Below are positions 28,502-37,423 of a DNA stretch of 64,000 bases, piece by piece (the first letter of the stretch is position 1; each line of letters begins with the position of its first letter). Position numbers and translations under genes: made by a program. The notes beneath the pieces were generated by a model. The model ran no database searches, was not told the origin of the DNA, and saw only the letters and a list, made by a program, of their open reading frames with translations. Origin of the DNA: Neptunicella marina (GTDB lineage Bacteria; Pseudomonadota; Gammaproteobacteria; Enterobacterales; Alteromonadaceae); NCBI RefSeq assembly GCF_014270035.1, contig NZ_JACNEP010000001.1:124001-188000 (forward strand). Direction: 5' to 3'.

Positions 28502-29359
28502 TCAATAATTAAACTTTTGTTCACTGAACAATTGCATCGCTTTTTGCCATACAGGGCCAATTTTACCATCTGCCACAGGCTGACCATCGACTTCAATAAC
28601 AGCGGCAATATCTTTACTGGAACTGGTGATCCACACTTCATCTGCATTTTTTACTTCGTGCATGTTCACCACTCGCTCTTCAACAGTGATACTGCCGTCT
28701 TTACGCAAAATATCCAGCAGAATTTTACGGGTCACACCCGGCAAAATCTGATTATCCAAAGGTGGAGTGATCACAACACCATCTTTTACTATGTAAGCAT
28801 TGCAACTACTGGCTTCAGTCAGTTCATTGTTTTCGTTAAACAGCAAAGATTCGTGATAACCGTTGGCGTATCCCTGCTGAAAATGCATCACATTGCCAAG
28901 CAAAGACGTCGATTTAATATTACAGCGTTGCCAACGTAAATCCTGCTGCGTATTCACTTTTAAACCTTTGGTTTTACTTGCATCAGCGGTAGGAGACGAC
29001 GGAATATCATAACAAAACAAAAATACCGTTGGTTCAACATTATCAGGATAAGCATGGAAACGTTTGGTATCGGCACCTCGTGATACGTGAATATACACGC
29101 CAAGATTACCTTTACCGTTTTGTTCCAGCAATTGGTCAATCACGGTTTGCCATTTATCCATACTCCAGTCGAATTTAATGCCAATTGACGCTAATCCAGA
29201 CTGCATGCGCTCAATGTGAGGAACCATACCTACCAGTTTGCCCTGGTAAGATGGAACCACTTCGTAAATACCATCACCAAATAAAAAACCACGATCAAGC
29301 GGTGAAATTCGTGCTTCGCTCAAAGGTAAAAATTCACCATTTAAAAAGGCAATGCTCAT
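28502..29359 (-). CDS. dat: D-amino acid aminotransferase
   Basis: A class IV PLP aminotransferase that interconverts D-alanine/2-oxoglutarate and pyruvate/D-glutamate. The 285-residue protein has LDRGFLFGDGIYEV at the N-terminus, the PLP Lys149 in CNIKS, and EASSCNAYIVKDG. Dat is common in Bacillus but scattered in gammaproteobacteria. A branched-chain aminotransferase is less likely, given the pairing with alr. Confidence 0.88.
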   Translation of the reverse strand: MSIAFLNGEFLPLSEARISPLDRGFLFGDGIYEVVPSYQGKLVGMVPHIERMQSGLASIGIKFDWSMDKWQTVIDQLLEQNGKGNLGVYIHVSRGADTKRFHAYPDNVEPTVFLFCYDIPSSPTADASKTKGLKVNTQQDLRWQRCNIKSTSLLGNVMHFQQGYANGYHESLLFNENNELTEASSCNAYIVKDGVVITPPLDNQILPGVTRKILLDILRKDGSITVEERVVNMHEVKNADEVWITSSSKDIAAVIEVDGQPVADGKIGPVWQKAMQLFSEQKFNY

Positions 29360-29435
29360 TTTTTATTCCGACTAAAAACAAAAGGTTAACGCGCCTCAAT
29401 CCATTGAGTACCGAGGCCACGCATACTAAAAGATT

Positions 29436-29468
29436 TTGTTACTTCTGCAAATGTAATTTCAGTAACAA
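29436..29468 (-). terminator. Hairpin after pxpC, possible weak terminator
   Basis: TTGTTACT (29436-29443) and AGTAACAA (29461-29468) form an 8-bp stem with a 17-nt loop, 7 nt after the pxpC stop on the minus strand. There is no clean U-tract. It may partly separate the pxp operon from dat-alr. Confidence 0.3.
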
Positions 29469-29475
29469 TTTCCGC

Positions 29476-30417
29476 TTAATTAAGTATTCTGACTTGTGGT
29501 TGCTGCCAGCGTTGCCGTTCAAGTAACAAAATTTGCTGCGCCTGTTCAATATCTATTGGCTCAAATAATATTTGAGCCCCCGGCTGGCATTGGGCTAACA
29601 AAGCTAAATCTATCGACAATACGCTGCCCATTTTGGCGTAACCTCCAATAGTTTGATGGTCATTCATCATCACTATCGGTTGTCCATCGGGGGGCAATTG
29701 CACGGCACCTAATGGGATCCCTTCCGACACCATATTTTCAGATGCAGGTATCACCGCAGGCCCTTGTAACCGACAGCCCATGCGATCTGAATATTCAGTA
29801 ACCTGATACACACTTTCAAACATGGTCTGTTTATGGTGGTTAGAAAATTGTTCGTGCTGAAACCCTAACACCACACGTAAAGTCACAAACTGAGAAAAAC
29901 TGGGGCGTAAATAAAATGGCACCACGGCCTGCCTGACAGCAAGATCTGCGATTTTACCTGCAACCAGATTCTGGCCTGATTTTAGAGGCTGGCCATGATT
30001 AGGTCCTACCTGCTCACGCATCACCATCGAACTGCTATTAAAAACACGCTCAACATCAAAGCCACCAGCGATAGCAATATAATTTCTAATCCCGCGCACA
30101 GGTCTGCCAATGACCACTTTTTGCCCTTTGTTAACCTTAAAGGTTAACCACTGTGGCACTTCAACATTATCAACGCGAATAATCGCCGGAGCTCCAGTAA
30201 TCGCGAGTGTGCAATCCGAGGTAATCTCCAATTCAACACCGCCATAGGTCGTTTCCAGTAAAGGGGCATTTTCATCGTTACCACACAACAGGTTCGCCCA
30301 GCGCGCACTTTGACTGTCAAGCACCCCACCCTGGGTTAATCCTAAATGGGCATAACCAAAACGTCCGGTATCCTGCAACAGAGTTAACATACCGGGTTTA
30401 ACCAGATTAAAACTCAT
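29476..30417 (-). CDS. pxpC: 5-oxoprolinase subunit C
   Basis: PxpC (biotin-dependent carboxyltransferase/KipA family) works with PxpA and PxpB to open 5-oxoproline to glutamate with ATP. The 313-residue protein starts FNLVKPGMLTLLQDTGRFGY, the family N-terminus, and has the AITGAPA and GIRNYIAIAGGFDV segments. It overlaps pxpB by 11 nt. Confidence 0.92.
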   Translation of the reverse strand: MSFNLVKPGMLTLLQDTGRFGYAHLGLTQGGVLDSQSARWANLLCGNDENAPLLETTYGGVELEITSDCTLAITGAPAIIRVDNVEVPQWLTFKVNKGQKVVIGRPVRGIRNYIAIAGGFDVERVFNSSSMVMREQVGPNHGQPLKSGQNLVAGKIADLAVRQAVVPFYLRPSFSQFVTLRVVLGFQHEQFSNHHKQTMFESVYQVTEYSDRMGCRLQGPAVIPASENMVSEGIPLGAVQLPPDGQPIVMMNDHQTIGGYAKMGSVLSIDLALLAQCQPGAQILFEPIDIEQAQQILLLERQRWQQPQVRILN

Positions 30418-31096
30418 CGGGTTGGCCTCCCAGTTGTTTAAATTGGCTTAAATTTACAGATTCAAAACGCACCCTGTCACCAACATTAAAGGGCATAACC
30501 GGATTGGCACTTGGGTCGAACAGCGTCATAGGGCTGTTGCCAATAATATTCCAGCCTCCGGGTGAGGCTGCCGGATATACCGCAGTCTGACGATCAGCAA
30601 TAGCCACTGCACCTTTGGGTACACGCTTACGTGGGGTGCTTAATCTTGGCATCGCAATTTGCGGCGGCACGCTGCCTAAATAAGCAAATCCGGGGGCAAA
30701 TCCAATGGCGTACACCAGATAACTTTGTGATTGGTGTAATTCAATCACCTTTTCAACATCAATCTGATGATGCGTTGCAATACGCTCTAAATCAGGCCCC
30801 GTGTCTAATGAATAATAAACAGGGATAACCACGTCTTTACTACCAGCCTCACCGTTACTAACGCTCTGTACGGCAAGTGTTTCCAGCTGTTGCACAAGCT
30901 GTGAATGGTTAATCTTTGTTACATCGTACACCACCATTAACGAGGTATAAGACGGTACTAAATCAATCACATAATTATGTTGATTTTTATCAGCCAATAA
31001 CGATGTATATGCCTGAACTTGAGCCAGTGTTTTTTCACTGACCTGTTCTGCAAAATAAATTATCAACGCATTTTCTGCAGCTACTTGAATTCTCAT
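30407..31096 (-). CDS. pxpB: 5-oxoprolinase subunit B
   Basis: PxpB (KipI family) is the second subunit of prokaryotic 5-oxoprolinase. The 229-residue protein has VYAIGFAPGFAYLGSVP and the downstream PRKRVPKGAVAIADRQT motif characteristic of the family. It overlaps pxpA by 4 nt and pxpC by 11 nt, an arrangement suggesting stoichiometric translation. Confidence 0.93.
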   Translation of the reverse strand: MRIQVAAENALIIYFAEQVSEKTLAQVQAYTSLLADKNQHNYVIDLVPSYTSLMVVYDVTKINHSQLVQQLETLAVQSVSNGEAGSKDVVIPVYYSLDTGPDLERIATHHQIDVEKVIELHQSQSYLVYAIGFAPGFAYLGSVPPQIAMPRLSTPRKRVPKGAVAIADRQTAVYPAASPGGWNIIGNSPMTLFDPSANPVMPFNVGDRVRFESVNLSQFKQLGGQPDEF

Positions 31097-31821
31097 TTAC
31101 TAACCAGTTGTTTTATTTGCGCTAATTGCGCAATAGCGTGAGGATTATCACCGTGTACACATAAGGTATCAGCTGACAATTTTAAACGTTTTCCACTGTC
31201 GGTAATGACTTCACCGGTCTGGTTTAACAACGTAACCTGCTCCAGCGTTTGTTCGGCATTCAATACGGCACCCGCCTGACCACGTGGGGTTAAAAATCCC
31301 TGTTCGGTATAACGTCGGTCGGCAAAGGCTTCAAAGTAACAGGTTAGCCGATGATGTTGCGCCAGTGCATTAATATCACTGTTATCGCTGCCTGCCTGTA
31401 ACATTAACTTAAGTGGTTTGTGATAATCCGCAACAGCCTGCATAACAGTCCGCAAAATATCACGATTTTTCATCATATCGTTGTACAGCGCACCATGAGG
31501 TTTCACGTAGGTGATATTTATGCCTTGTGATTGTGCCAGCCCGTCTAACGCCGCAATTTGGTATTGAATAACCGCAATGAGTTCATCAGAATCCAGTGTC
31601 ATGGATCGACGGCCAAAACCGGCTAAATCGGGATAAGAAGGATGAGCACCGACTTCCACATCGTATTGTTTAGCCAGTTTAAGAGTTTGAACAATCGAAA
31701 GTGGATCTCCAGCGTGAAAACCACAGGCGATATTGGCCTGATCAACCAGCGGCATCGCTCGCTGTTCACTGTCCAGTTGCCAGCGACCATAGCTTTCACC
31801 TAAATCACAGTTTAATCGCAT
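31093..31821 (-). CDS. pxpA: 5-oxoprolinase subunit A (LamB/YcsF family)
   Basis: PxpA is the TIM-barrel-like LamB/YcsF subunit of 5-oxoprolinase. The 242-residue protein starts MRLNCDLGESYGRW and has NIACGFHAGDP and TYVKPHGALYNDM, all conserved in the family. Its start is 2 nt after the stop of the cysK-like gene, so both are on one transcript. Confidence 0.94.
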   Translation of the reverse strand: MRLNCDLGESYGRWQLDSEQRAMPLVDQANIACGFHAGDPLSIVQTLKLAKQYDVEVGAHPSYPDLAGFGRRSMTLDSDELIAVIQYQIAALDGLAQSQGINITYVKPHGALYNDMMKNRDILRTVMQAVADYHKPLKLMLQAGSDNSDINALAQHHRLTCYFEAFADRRYTEQGFLTPRGQAGAVLNAEQTLEQVTLLNQTGEVITDSGKRLKLSADTLCVHGDNPHAIAQLAQIKQLVSK

Positions 31822-31823
31822 GA

Positions 31824-32891
31824 TTAGCCCACCAAATCATCAATATTGTCATTCATTCGCCAATTGACTTTTACCGGCTCTTTTTGCTGATAAACCTGCA
31901 TCAAACCATCAATGGAAGCAAAAGAAGGGGCGAGTGAACGAGATGCCAGATATTCCGGATTATATAATTTAGCGGCAGAACGCTCGCCTAAATCACAGGC
32001 AAAAGTCACGATGTTTTTACCTGGACGTTTTAAACCAGCTAAAAAAGCCGCAGCTACATTTAATGCCGAGCTGCTACCTAAAATAAAACCGTCATGCTGC
32101 TGCACATGACGTGCAATAGTCAGAATATCTGCATCTGGTAAATTAACGGCGTAATCTATTTCAGCCTGTTTAAAATTTTCGACCAGACGCATAATACCGA
32201 TGCCTTCGGTCAGTGAGCCACCCTGATTTTTATATTCACCATGCTGCAGAAAATTAAAGATACCTGATCCATCAGGATCAACTGACCATACTTCAATATC
32301 GGCATTTTGTTTTTTCAAGTAACGGGATGTGCCAGCCAGAGTTCCACCAGTGCCCGCCACTGATACCAGCACATCAATATTACCCTGCGTTTGTTGCCAA
32401 ATTTCACGACCTGTCTGTAAGTAATGTGCACGAAAATTACTGGTATTTTCAAACTGATTCGCCCACCAGTAATTCGTATTCTGTTCAGCCATTTGTCTGG
32501 CCTGATGATAAAAATGCGCCTGATTGGCAAAAGGACAAGGAGCAACTGTTTTCAGTTCAGCACCATACAGACTAATCATGCGTTCTTTATCTTTACTCTG
32601 ATCATTAGGCATTACAATGAGTGCATTTAAATCAAAGGATTTCGCTACCAGTGCCAGACCTATTCCAGTATTACCGGCAGTCCCTTCAACCACAGTCATA
32701 CCCGGTTTTAACTCACCTTTTGCCATGGCATCTTTAACCATTTGCAGAGCCGCACGATCTTTTATTGATCCCCCCGGGTTTTGAAATTCACACTTCACAT
32801 AAATATTGCTGCCGCTTAATGCAGATAAAGAAGGAATTTTTAATAGATCAGTCTGACCTATTAAATCAGCAGTATGTTGACCTACTCGCAT
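31824..32891 (-). CDS. Cysteine synthase-family PLP enzyme
   Basis: A fold-type II PLP enzyme related to CysK and cystathionine beta-synthase. The 355-residue protein has the PLP Lys in NPGGSIKDRAAL (about residue 44), the substrate loop EGTAGNTGIG and the phosphate cradle VAGTGGTLAG. It is about 35-40 residues longer at the C-terminus than CysK. It heads the operon with pxpABC, which suggests a role in cysteine, glutathione or S-glutamyl metabolism rather than bulk sulfate assimilation. The reaction is unproven. Confidence 0.8.
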   Translation of the reverse strand: MRVGQHTADLIGQTDLLKIPSLSALSGSNIYVKCEFQNPGGSIKDRAALQMVKDAMAKGELKPGMTVVEGTAGNTGIGLALVAKSFDLNALIVMPNDQSKDKERMISLYGAELKTVAPCPFANQAHFYHQARQMAEQNTNYWWANQFENTSNFRAHYLQTGREIWQQTQGNIDVLVSVAGTGGTLAGTSRYLKKQNADIEVWSVDPDGSGIFNFLQHGEYKNQGGSLTEGIGIMRLVENFKQAEIDYAVNLPDADILTIARHVQQHDGFILGSSSALNVAAAFLAGLKRPGKNIVTFACDLGERSAAKLYNPEYLASRSLAPSFASIDGLMQVYQQKEPVKVNWRMNDNIDDLVG

Positions 32892-33050
32892 GTGCTCTTT
32901 CCTGTAAAATTAATATCAGCGACAGTTTATCATAAGCCTGAGTTTATTCATTTTAGGCCCTGGAAAACCATTAAAGATATAATATTCCACAATCAAAACA
33001 TTTTAAATAATATTTAATTCAGGAATATAAAAAACGTAAACTGACTAAAA

Positions 33051-33228
33051 TAGCAGGCGTTGATTTTTGCAGCCGTTTGCAGGGGTCAATTCCCCGCTTT
33101 TGCCCTTTGTTACCGGCTGTTGGCTTGTGACACCTTTTTTTTAAATAGTAAGAGACAGCAACCCAACGTCGCGGCCAAAAGGTATTGGTTTTAAACAAAA
33201 TTCATAACCCAAAGGTCAATCCGCCCTA
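33051..33228. repeat. Degenerate MITE-like element, copy 2
   Basis: This lies in the 407-bp gap 32892-33298, which has no gene. The left end TAGCAGGCGTTGATTTTTGC (from 33051) matches the terminal repeat of the element at 53657-53924 with about five mismatches. The right end reads AAACAAAATTCATA then ACCCAAAGGTCAATCCGCCC and TA, close to the right end of that copy. It is 178 bp, against 268 bp for copy 1. It has no coding capacity. It appears to be an older, internally deleted copy. Confidence 0.6.
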
Positions 33229-33298
33229 AAAGGTTTACTTGTAGCTTCATATTATTTCTGGTCAGATAATGTGATTAAATTTACTCAATTACTTATTT

Positions 33299-33868
33299 AT
33301 GCCAGAACATATTATTGCTATCGGCGCCGCACTTGTTCTTTGTGTTACCTGCATATCAATCGCTATCGAACTGATTGCCAAACCACAATTAACCATTAAA
33401 TTATCAGGAAGCATGTTAATTGTTGTAGCCGTCTGCGCCGCGATTAGTGCTGCAAGCCGGGCAGGATTACCCTGGCTTTCGCTGGAACAACAAACCACCT
33501 TATTGAGTATTAGCGTCGGAATAACCGGTTATATTCTATTACTGGCTCTTAACTTAAAGCCCCGACACTATAGTGTAAATTGGTTGTGGTTATTATTGCT
33601 GTTTTCCCTGAGTGGCTATGCCTTTAATATTGCCTTGATTAGCTATTTCAGTCTGGTCTCTGGTTTCATAATAATTGCTGCCGGGCTTATCAGAAATAAA
33701 ATCCACGCTTATCATTTCTACACGGCATCAGTACTGTTGGGTTTATGCATTGTGTTATTGCTAATTCCCCATAGTAAACAAAGCAATATCCAGGTGATTT
33801 ACCATATGTTAATGGCTGGGACTTTATATCAGTATTATCGTCATTACTGTTATACAATACGGCTTTAA
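33299..33868 (+). CDS. Hypothetical six-helix membrane protein
   Basis: The 189-residue protein has about six hydrophobic segments spread over the whole length, with short loops and a C-terminus rich in Tyr and His (YQYYRHYCYT). I do not recognise the family. The ATG at 33299 has no clear Shine-Dalgarno. It ends 30 nt before the cvfB gene, so they may be co-transcribed. The degenerate repeat element lies just upstream. Confidence 0.6.
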   Translation: MPEHIIAIGAALVLCVTCISIAIELIAKPQLTIKLSGSMLIVVAVCAAISAASRAGLPWLSLEQQTTLLSISVGITGYILLLALNLKPRHYSVNWLWLLLLFSLSGYAFNIALISYFSLVSGFIIIAAGLIRNKIHAYHFYTASVLLGLCIVLLLIPHSKQSNIQVIYHMLMAGTLYQYYRHYCYTIRL

Positions 33869-33898
33869 CATTTTGCTGTAATCTTCAAAGGCACTTTT

Positions 33899-34735
33899 AT
33901 GCTGCAAGCCGGTACGTTTTATACTCTAAAGATTGATGACATTCTGCCCTACGGCGTATACCTGAGCGATGAGCTGGGTAATCGCGTATTACTTCCTAAT
34001 GCACACGTACCAGCAGATGCAACTCAGGGCCAGCAACTAAAGGTATTTATATACCATGATGCCGACAGCGAGTTAGTCGCCACCACGTCGCATCCCAAGG
34101 CCAAATTAGGTGAAATAGCGTTATTACGTGCAGTAGCAACCAAGCCAGTCGGCACATTCCTGGATTGGGGCATAGAAAAAGATTTATTTGTTCCGCGCAA
34201 AGAGCAGGAAAGCCCGATGCAGGAAGGGAAAAATTATCTGGTTTATATCTATCTGGATAAAGTGACGGGACGTGTTGTCGCCTCTTCCAGGTTACATTAT
34301 TTTCTCGCAGAAACGGCAGATAACTTTGAAGAAAAACAACCGGTAAAACTACAAATCTATGCCCGCACGCCTATGGGCTATAAAGCAGTGATTAATGGCA
34401 CCCATTTAGGTTTGCTGTTTAAAGATGAAGCGTTCAAGCCACTTTATATTGGCCAAAAGCTTGATGGATTTATTAAACATATCCGGGATGATGGTCGTAT
34501 GGATCTGTGTCTGCAATTTAACGATCAATCAGCACGTGATTCACTGACAGAACAGATTTTGCAACACCTACGCCAAAACAACGGTATCAGTAATATTACC
34601 GACAAAGCGGATGCCGATGTTATTTACCAAACATTTAATGTCAGTAAAAATGCTTATAAAAAAGCGCTTGGTCAGCTTTATAAGCAACGCAAAATTCAAT
34701 TATCTAAATCTGAAATTACCTTAACTGAAAATTAA
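33899..34735 (+). CDS. cvfB: S1-domain RNA-binding protein, CvfB/YitL family
   Basis: A cytosolic protein of the CvfB (YitL) family, made of tandem S1-like domains and a C-terminal winged helix. In Staphylococcus, CvfB influences virulence gene expression through RNA. The 278-residue protein has VGTFLDWGIEKDLFVP and the later SKNAYKKALGQLYKQRKI winged-helix segment. Length and order match the family. The role in this organism is unknown. Confidence 0.88.
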   Translation: MLQAGTFYTLKIDDILPYGVYLSDELGNRVLLPNAHVPADATQGQQLKVFIYHDADSELVATTSHPKAKLGEIALLRAVATKPVGTFLDWGIEKDLFVPRKEQESPMQEGKNYLVYIYLDKVTGRVVASSRLHYFLAETADNFEEKQPVKLQIYARTPMGYKAVINGTHLGLLFKDEAFKPLYIGQKLDGFIKHIRDDGRMDLCLQFNDQSARDSLTEQILQHLRQNNGISNITDKADADVIYQTFNVSKNAYKKALGQLYKQRKIQLSKSEITLTEN

Positions 34736-34762
34736 CCATAAAGGCACACGAGTGGACTGCAA

Positions 34763-34789
34763 AAGCAACGTGTAATAGGCATGTTGCTT
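34763..34789 (+). terminator. Possible terminator after cvfB
   Basis: AAGCAACGTG (34763-34772), a 7-nt loop, CATGTTGCTT (34780-34789) with one G-U pair, then ATTTCACAATT. A good stem but a poor U-tract. The rest of the gap up to the TonB receptor (to 35028) shows no other feature. Confidence 0.4.
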
Positions 34790-35028
34790 ATTTCACAATT
34801 AATTTACAAAGGTTAGACCAGTTTAAAAACAATGCTTTCAGAGCAAAGTTACTCATTGTTAAGCATTTCTTACAATTTAATGATCCTTTATTTAAATTTG
34901 CTGGTAAAATATTCAACCGTCCAACGTGCTCTGACATTTGAGCGCTTTACACATATGGTCTACAACTGACTTACGTCATTCAAATGACCACACACACTTA
35001 CACTTAGGCACATCAACTGGTACAGATA

Positions 35029-37323
35029 ATGAAAACTTTGAAGAAAGCCTCACTCGCACTATGCATCCATGCCGCAATGCTGGCCCCTGTAACATTTGCG
35101 CAAGAACAGAATAATAACGAAAAACAATCTGGTCTGGAGCAAATTACAGTTACTGCACAAAAACGAACGCAAACCTTACAGGAAGTTCCGATTTCTATTG
35201 CAACCTTAAATGGTGAACGTTTTAACGCTATTTTTTCTGGCGGTGACGACGTTTTAGCATTAGCGACCCGCATTCCTGGATTATATGCTGAATCATCAAA
35301 CGGACGGGTTGCCCCGCGCTTTTACATGCGTGGTTTAGGCAACACCGATTTTGACTTAGCCGCATCGCAGCCTGTTTCTGTGGTGATGGACGATGTGGTC
35401 ATGGAAAACGTTGTATTAAAAAGCTTTCCATTATTTGATGTGGCAAACGTCGAAGTGATTCGAGGTCCGCAAGGTACTCTGTTTGGACGCAATACTACTG
35501 CGGGTATCGTAAAGTTCGATACCGTGCGTCCATCACAAACCTTCGATGCTTTCATCAAAGCAGGTTACGGTAGTTACGGAACTGTCAATATCGAAGGTGC
35601 TGTTGGCGGAGCTCTGAGCGATACGGTTTCTGCGCGTTTGTCTGTTTTATCACAAGACAGAGATGACTATATCGACAATGGTTACACCGGCGAAAAAGAT
35701 GCAATGGGCGGTTTTGATGAAAAAGCTGCGCGTTTACAGGTTTTATTTGAGCCAAGCGAAAATTTCAGTGCTTTGTTAAATGTACATGATCGTACTCTGG
35801 ATGGTACAGCATCTATCTTCCGCGCCAACATACTGACTAAAGGCAGCAACGACATTAATCAAAACTATGATCGTGACGTTGTTTATTATGACAAAGGTGA
35901 CAATAACCCTCAGGGTTATGACAACACCGGAGCATCGTTAAAACTGGATTACGATTTTGCAGATTTAACACTGACCTCGATTACTGCATTTGAAAAAGCC
36001 GATGGCCACAGTTTAGGTGATATCGACGGTGGTGTTTATACTTACAACGTTGACATGCCAGTGCCAAATGGCTTGACCAGCGACAATTTTGTTGACGCGG
36101 GAGGCCCGGTATTAACCTTCCCTGGTACGATTGGATTTGATGCAGTAACTGAAGATCAATTAAAAGATCTGGAGCAATTTACTCAGGAAATCCGTTTAGC
36201 CTCTGATACTAAAGACGGAATCAACTGGCAAGTGGGTGCGTTTTACTTTGATTCATCATTTGATGTAACCAGTATTGACGGATTCTTTGGTGCCACGACT
36301 GTATCTCACAGCAACACCACCTGGGCGGTATTTGGCCAGTCTTCTTACGATGTGTCTGATAAATTAAACATCAGCGCAGGTATTCGTTATACCCACGATA
36401 AGAAGTCTTTAGACGTTGGTGAGCAAAACGTTGACGGTTTTGCACTGGTCATTGGTGCTGCATCTGTTCAGGACTACGACCCAATTAATGTGAGTGACGG
36501 TAAAGTAAGCTGGGATTTAAGCGCCAACTATCGTGTTACGTCTGATACCAGCGTATTTGCTCGTTTAGCCCGTGGTTTCCGCGCGCAAACTATTCAAGGC
36601 CGTGATGTGGCGTTTGAATCGGCGCCTTCTGTCGCCGATTCAGAAACCATTGATTCTGTTGAAGCAGGTATCAAATCAGACCTGATTAACAACAAACTAC
36701 GTGTTAATGCTGCCGCTTTCTACTACCAGGTGGATAACATGCAGTTTTCAGCCATTGGTGGTGTTGATAACCTGACGCAACTGGTTAATGCCGATAAGGG
36801 TGTTGGCTTTGGTTTTGAAACCGACCTGGAATGGGTTGCAACCGACTATCTAACCATCACAGCCGGTTACAGCTACAACCACACAGAAATTCAGGATGAC
36901 AATTTAAAAGTTGCCCCTTGTGGTTCTGGTATGTGTTCTCCACTGGATAAAATGGAAAACGGCTTAGCGTATGTTGATGGTAATCCTTTCCCTCAGGCAC
37001 CTCGCTCAACGTTGAGCGTAACGGCTCGTTACACTGTTCCAGTAGGTAATGACGGAGAGTTCTTCGCTTATACCGATTGGGCATGGCAAGGTAAAACTAA
37101 CCTGTTCTTATATGAATCTTATGAATTCAGAACAGATGGTAACTATGAAGGTGGCTTGCGCATTGGTTATGAGAACTTCGCTGATGGCTATGAAGTGGCG
37201 TTATTCGGTCGCAATATCACCGATGAAGATAACCTAAAAGGCGCCATCGATTTCAATAACCTGACCGGTATCGTCAATGAACCACGTATTGTGGGCATTG
37301 AATTCAAAAAGTCATTTTATTAA
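35029..37323 (+). CDS. TonB-dependent outer-membrane receptor
   Basis: A 764-residue beta-barrel receptor for import of a siderophore, sugar oligomer or other ligand, powered by TonB-ExbB-ExbD. The signal peptide ends around VTFAQ (residue 25). The plug begins EQITVTAQKRTQTLQEVP (about 37-54) and includes VEVIRGPQGTLFGRNTTAG. The barrel ends with a C-terminal Phe-Tyr (KKSFY), as barrel proteins do. The ligand cannot be assigned. The family resembles receptors often linked to carbohydrate or phenolic uptake. Its neighbours give no metabolic hint. Confidence 0.92.
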   Translation: MKTLKKASLALCIHAAMLAPVTFAQEQNNNEKQSGLEQITVTAQKRTQTLQEVPISIATLNGERFNAIFSGGDDVLALATRIPGLYAESSNGRVAPRFYMRGLGNTDFDLAASQPVSVVMDDVVMENVVLKSFPLFDVANVEVIRGPQGTLFGRNTTAGIVKFDTVRPSQTFDAFIKAGYGSYGTVNIEGAVGGALSDTVSARLSVLSQDRDDYIDNGYTGEKDAMGGFDEKAARLQVLFEPSENFSALLNVHDRTLDGTASIFRANILTKGSNDINQNYDRDVVYYDKGDNNPQGYDNTGASLKLDYDFADLTLTSITAFEKADGHSLGDIDGGVYTYNVDMPVPNGLTSDNFVDAGGPVLTFPGTIGFDAVTEDQLKDLEQFTQEIRLASDTKDGINWQVGAFYFDSSFDVTSIDGFFGATTVSHSNTTWAVFGQSSYDVSDKLNISAGIRYTHDKKSLDVGEQNVDGFALVIGAASVQDYDPINVSDGKVSWDLSANYRVTSDTSVFARLARGFRAQTIQGRDVAFESAPSVADSETIDSVEAGIKSDLINNKLRVNAAAFYYQVDNMQFSAIGGVDNLTQLVNADKGVGFGFETDLEWVATDYLTITAGYSYNHTEIQDDNLKVAPCGSGMCSPLDKMENGLAYVDGNPFPQAPRSTLSVTARYTVPVGNDGEFFAYTDWAWQGKTNLFLYESYEFRTDGNYEGGLRIGYENFADGYEVALFGRNITDEDNLKGAIDFNNLTGIVNEPRIVGIEFKKSFY

Positions 37324-37342
37324 TCGATAAATAACCTATTTT

Positions 37343-37368
37343 AAAAGCCCACTTTAGTGGGCTTTTTT
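37343..37368 (+). terminator. Rho-independent terminator of the TonB receptor gene
   Basis: AAAAGCCCACT (37343-37353), a 2-nt TT centre, AGTGGGCTTTT (37356-37366) and more Ts. It lies 20 nt after the stop. Confidence 0.92.
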
Positions 37369-37423
37369 ATTGGCGACCTTTACAATATCGTTTAGTAAGT
37401 CAGTTGATTACAGGGAATCAAAC

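Noticed and set aside
29185-29526. Open frame of 113 codons covering the dat/pxpC gap
   Set aside because: Most of it is antisense to dat and pxpC, with no ribosome binding site and no recognisable domain.
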